Translations under genes and position numbers: made by a program
Notes under the pieces: model-generated
What the model saw: the letters and a program-made list of their open reading frames with translations, nothing else
Told to the model about the DNA's origin: nothing
Database searches by the model: none
Assembly: GCA_019247075.1 (NCBI GenBank)
Contig: JAFAPR010000213.1
Location: 1 to 32,565 of the forward strand
Length of the DNA: 32,565 nt
Reading direction: 5' to 3'
Source: Solirubrobacterales bacterium
Lineage (GTDB): Bacteria; Actinomycetota; Thermoleophilia; Solirubrobacterales; Solirubrobacteraceae
Part shown: piece after piece, positions 32,147-32,565 of the stretch
How positions within the stretch are numbered: the stretch's first letter is position 1
Layout of the letters: every line of letters starts with the position of its first letter

Positions 32147-32565
32147 ATGGCGCTCGGCTACGACGGGAAGCTGTACATCCTGGCCTTCGACCATCGAGGC
32201 TCCTTCCAAAAGAAGATGTTCGGGATCACGGGCGATCCGACTGCGCAGGAGACCGAGACGATCGCGGACGCCAAGCGAGTGATCTTCGAGGGCATGCTCG
32301 AGGCTGTCCGCCGCGGCGCGCAACCCGGCGCGACAGGCGTGCTGGTCGACGAACAGTTCGGCGGCGACGTTCCCGAGCAGGCGCGCGCCCACGGGGTCAA
32401 GCTGGCGATGCCGGTCGAGAAGTCGGGGCAGGACGAGTTCGACTTCGAATACGGCGATCGTTTCGGCGAGCACATCGAGCGGTTCGACCCGGATTTCTCC
32501 AAGGTCCTCGTGCGCTACAACCCCGATGGGGACGAGGCCATGAACGAGCGTCAGCTTGCAAGGCT
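32147..32565 (+). CDS. DUF2090 / IolC C-terminal-type aldolase, N-terminal fragment (cut by window end)
   Basis: The frame is open from ATG 32147 to the last base (139 codons seen). The sequence YILAFDHRGSFQKKMFGI, GVLVDEQFGG, LAMPVEKSGQDEFDFEYG and VLVRYNPDGD matches the DUF2090 family, related to the C-terminal domain of IolC and to 2-deoxy-5-keto-gluconate-6-phosphate aldolase, a TIM-barrel sugar-phosphate enzyme of inositol breakdown. A purine-rich AGGAAAAGGA site precedes the ATG. The rest of the gene and its neighbours lie outside the window. Confidence 0.85.
   Translation, partial: MALGYDGKLYILAFDHRGSFQKKMFGITGDPTAQETETIADAKRVIFEGMLEAVRRGAQPGATGVLVDEQFGGDVPEQARAHGVKLAMPVEKSGQDEFDFEYGDRFGEHIERFDPDFSKVLVRYNPDGDEAMNERQLAR

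Overview
The window is high-GC DNA with dense genes, many GTG starts, Tat-type signal peptides, four-base start/stop overlaps and no encoded CCA on the tRNAs. This fits an Actinomycetota chromosome. A deep-branching soil lineage such as Thermoleophilia/Solirubrobacterales is my best guess, from gene content and style only. The first base cuts a substrate-binding protein gene and the last base cuts an aldolase-like gene.

Bases 1-15,400 look like an amine-catabolism island. On the + strand: the tail of a PotD-like binding protein, a class II histone-deacetylase-like amidohydrolase, an HpaB-type monooxygenase, a HutI-like amidohydrolase, a RidA-like protein, a copper/topaquinone amine oxidase and an IclR regulator. 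The genes from HpaB to the amine oxidase overlap or nearly touch, so they are probably one operon. On the - strand follow a trimethylamine/histamine dehydrogenase-like iron-sulfur flavoprotein and a second PotD-like Tat lipoprotein. The two PotD-like genes are close paralogues in inverted orientation around the block. Beyond an IS21-type remnant lie a histidinol-dehydrogenase-family enzyme (-) and a class IV transaminase of the (R)-selective amine transaminase type (+), facing away from each other across a 365-base region with two perfect palindromes. I infer uptake of an amine, removal of nitrogen by one of three chemistries (oxidase, dehydrogenase, transaminase), oxidation of the carbonyl or alcohol, ring hydroxylation, hydrolytic ring opening and deacylation. 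The substrate is unknown; an imidazole-like or other heterocyclic amine fits best.

Bases 15,700-23,000 are ordinary chromosome. An initiator tRNA-Met (-) is followed by a small unknown gene and a five-gene + strand run: ABC ATPase, FtsX-type permease, Tat-lipoprotein metallophosphoesterase, D-2-hydroxyacid dehydrogenase and Ppx/GppA phosphatase. Between Ppx and the next gene is a - strand interval with its own promoter and terminator that looks like an unannotated small RNA.

Bases 23,300-32,565 hold a thiamine-diphosphate enzyme (-) divergent from an HxlR regulator with an SCP2-like tail (+), a frameshifted arylsulfotransferase, tRNA-Leu(UAA), and an ECF sigma factor fused to a zinc-finger domain. 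A - strand series follows (YbdK-type ligase, zinc-ribbon rhomboid pseudoprotease, small unknown protein, UPF0173 metallo-hydrolase, stand-alone Lrp/AsnC ligand domain), then the start of a DUF2090/IolC-C-type aldolase gene (+).
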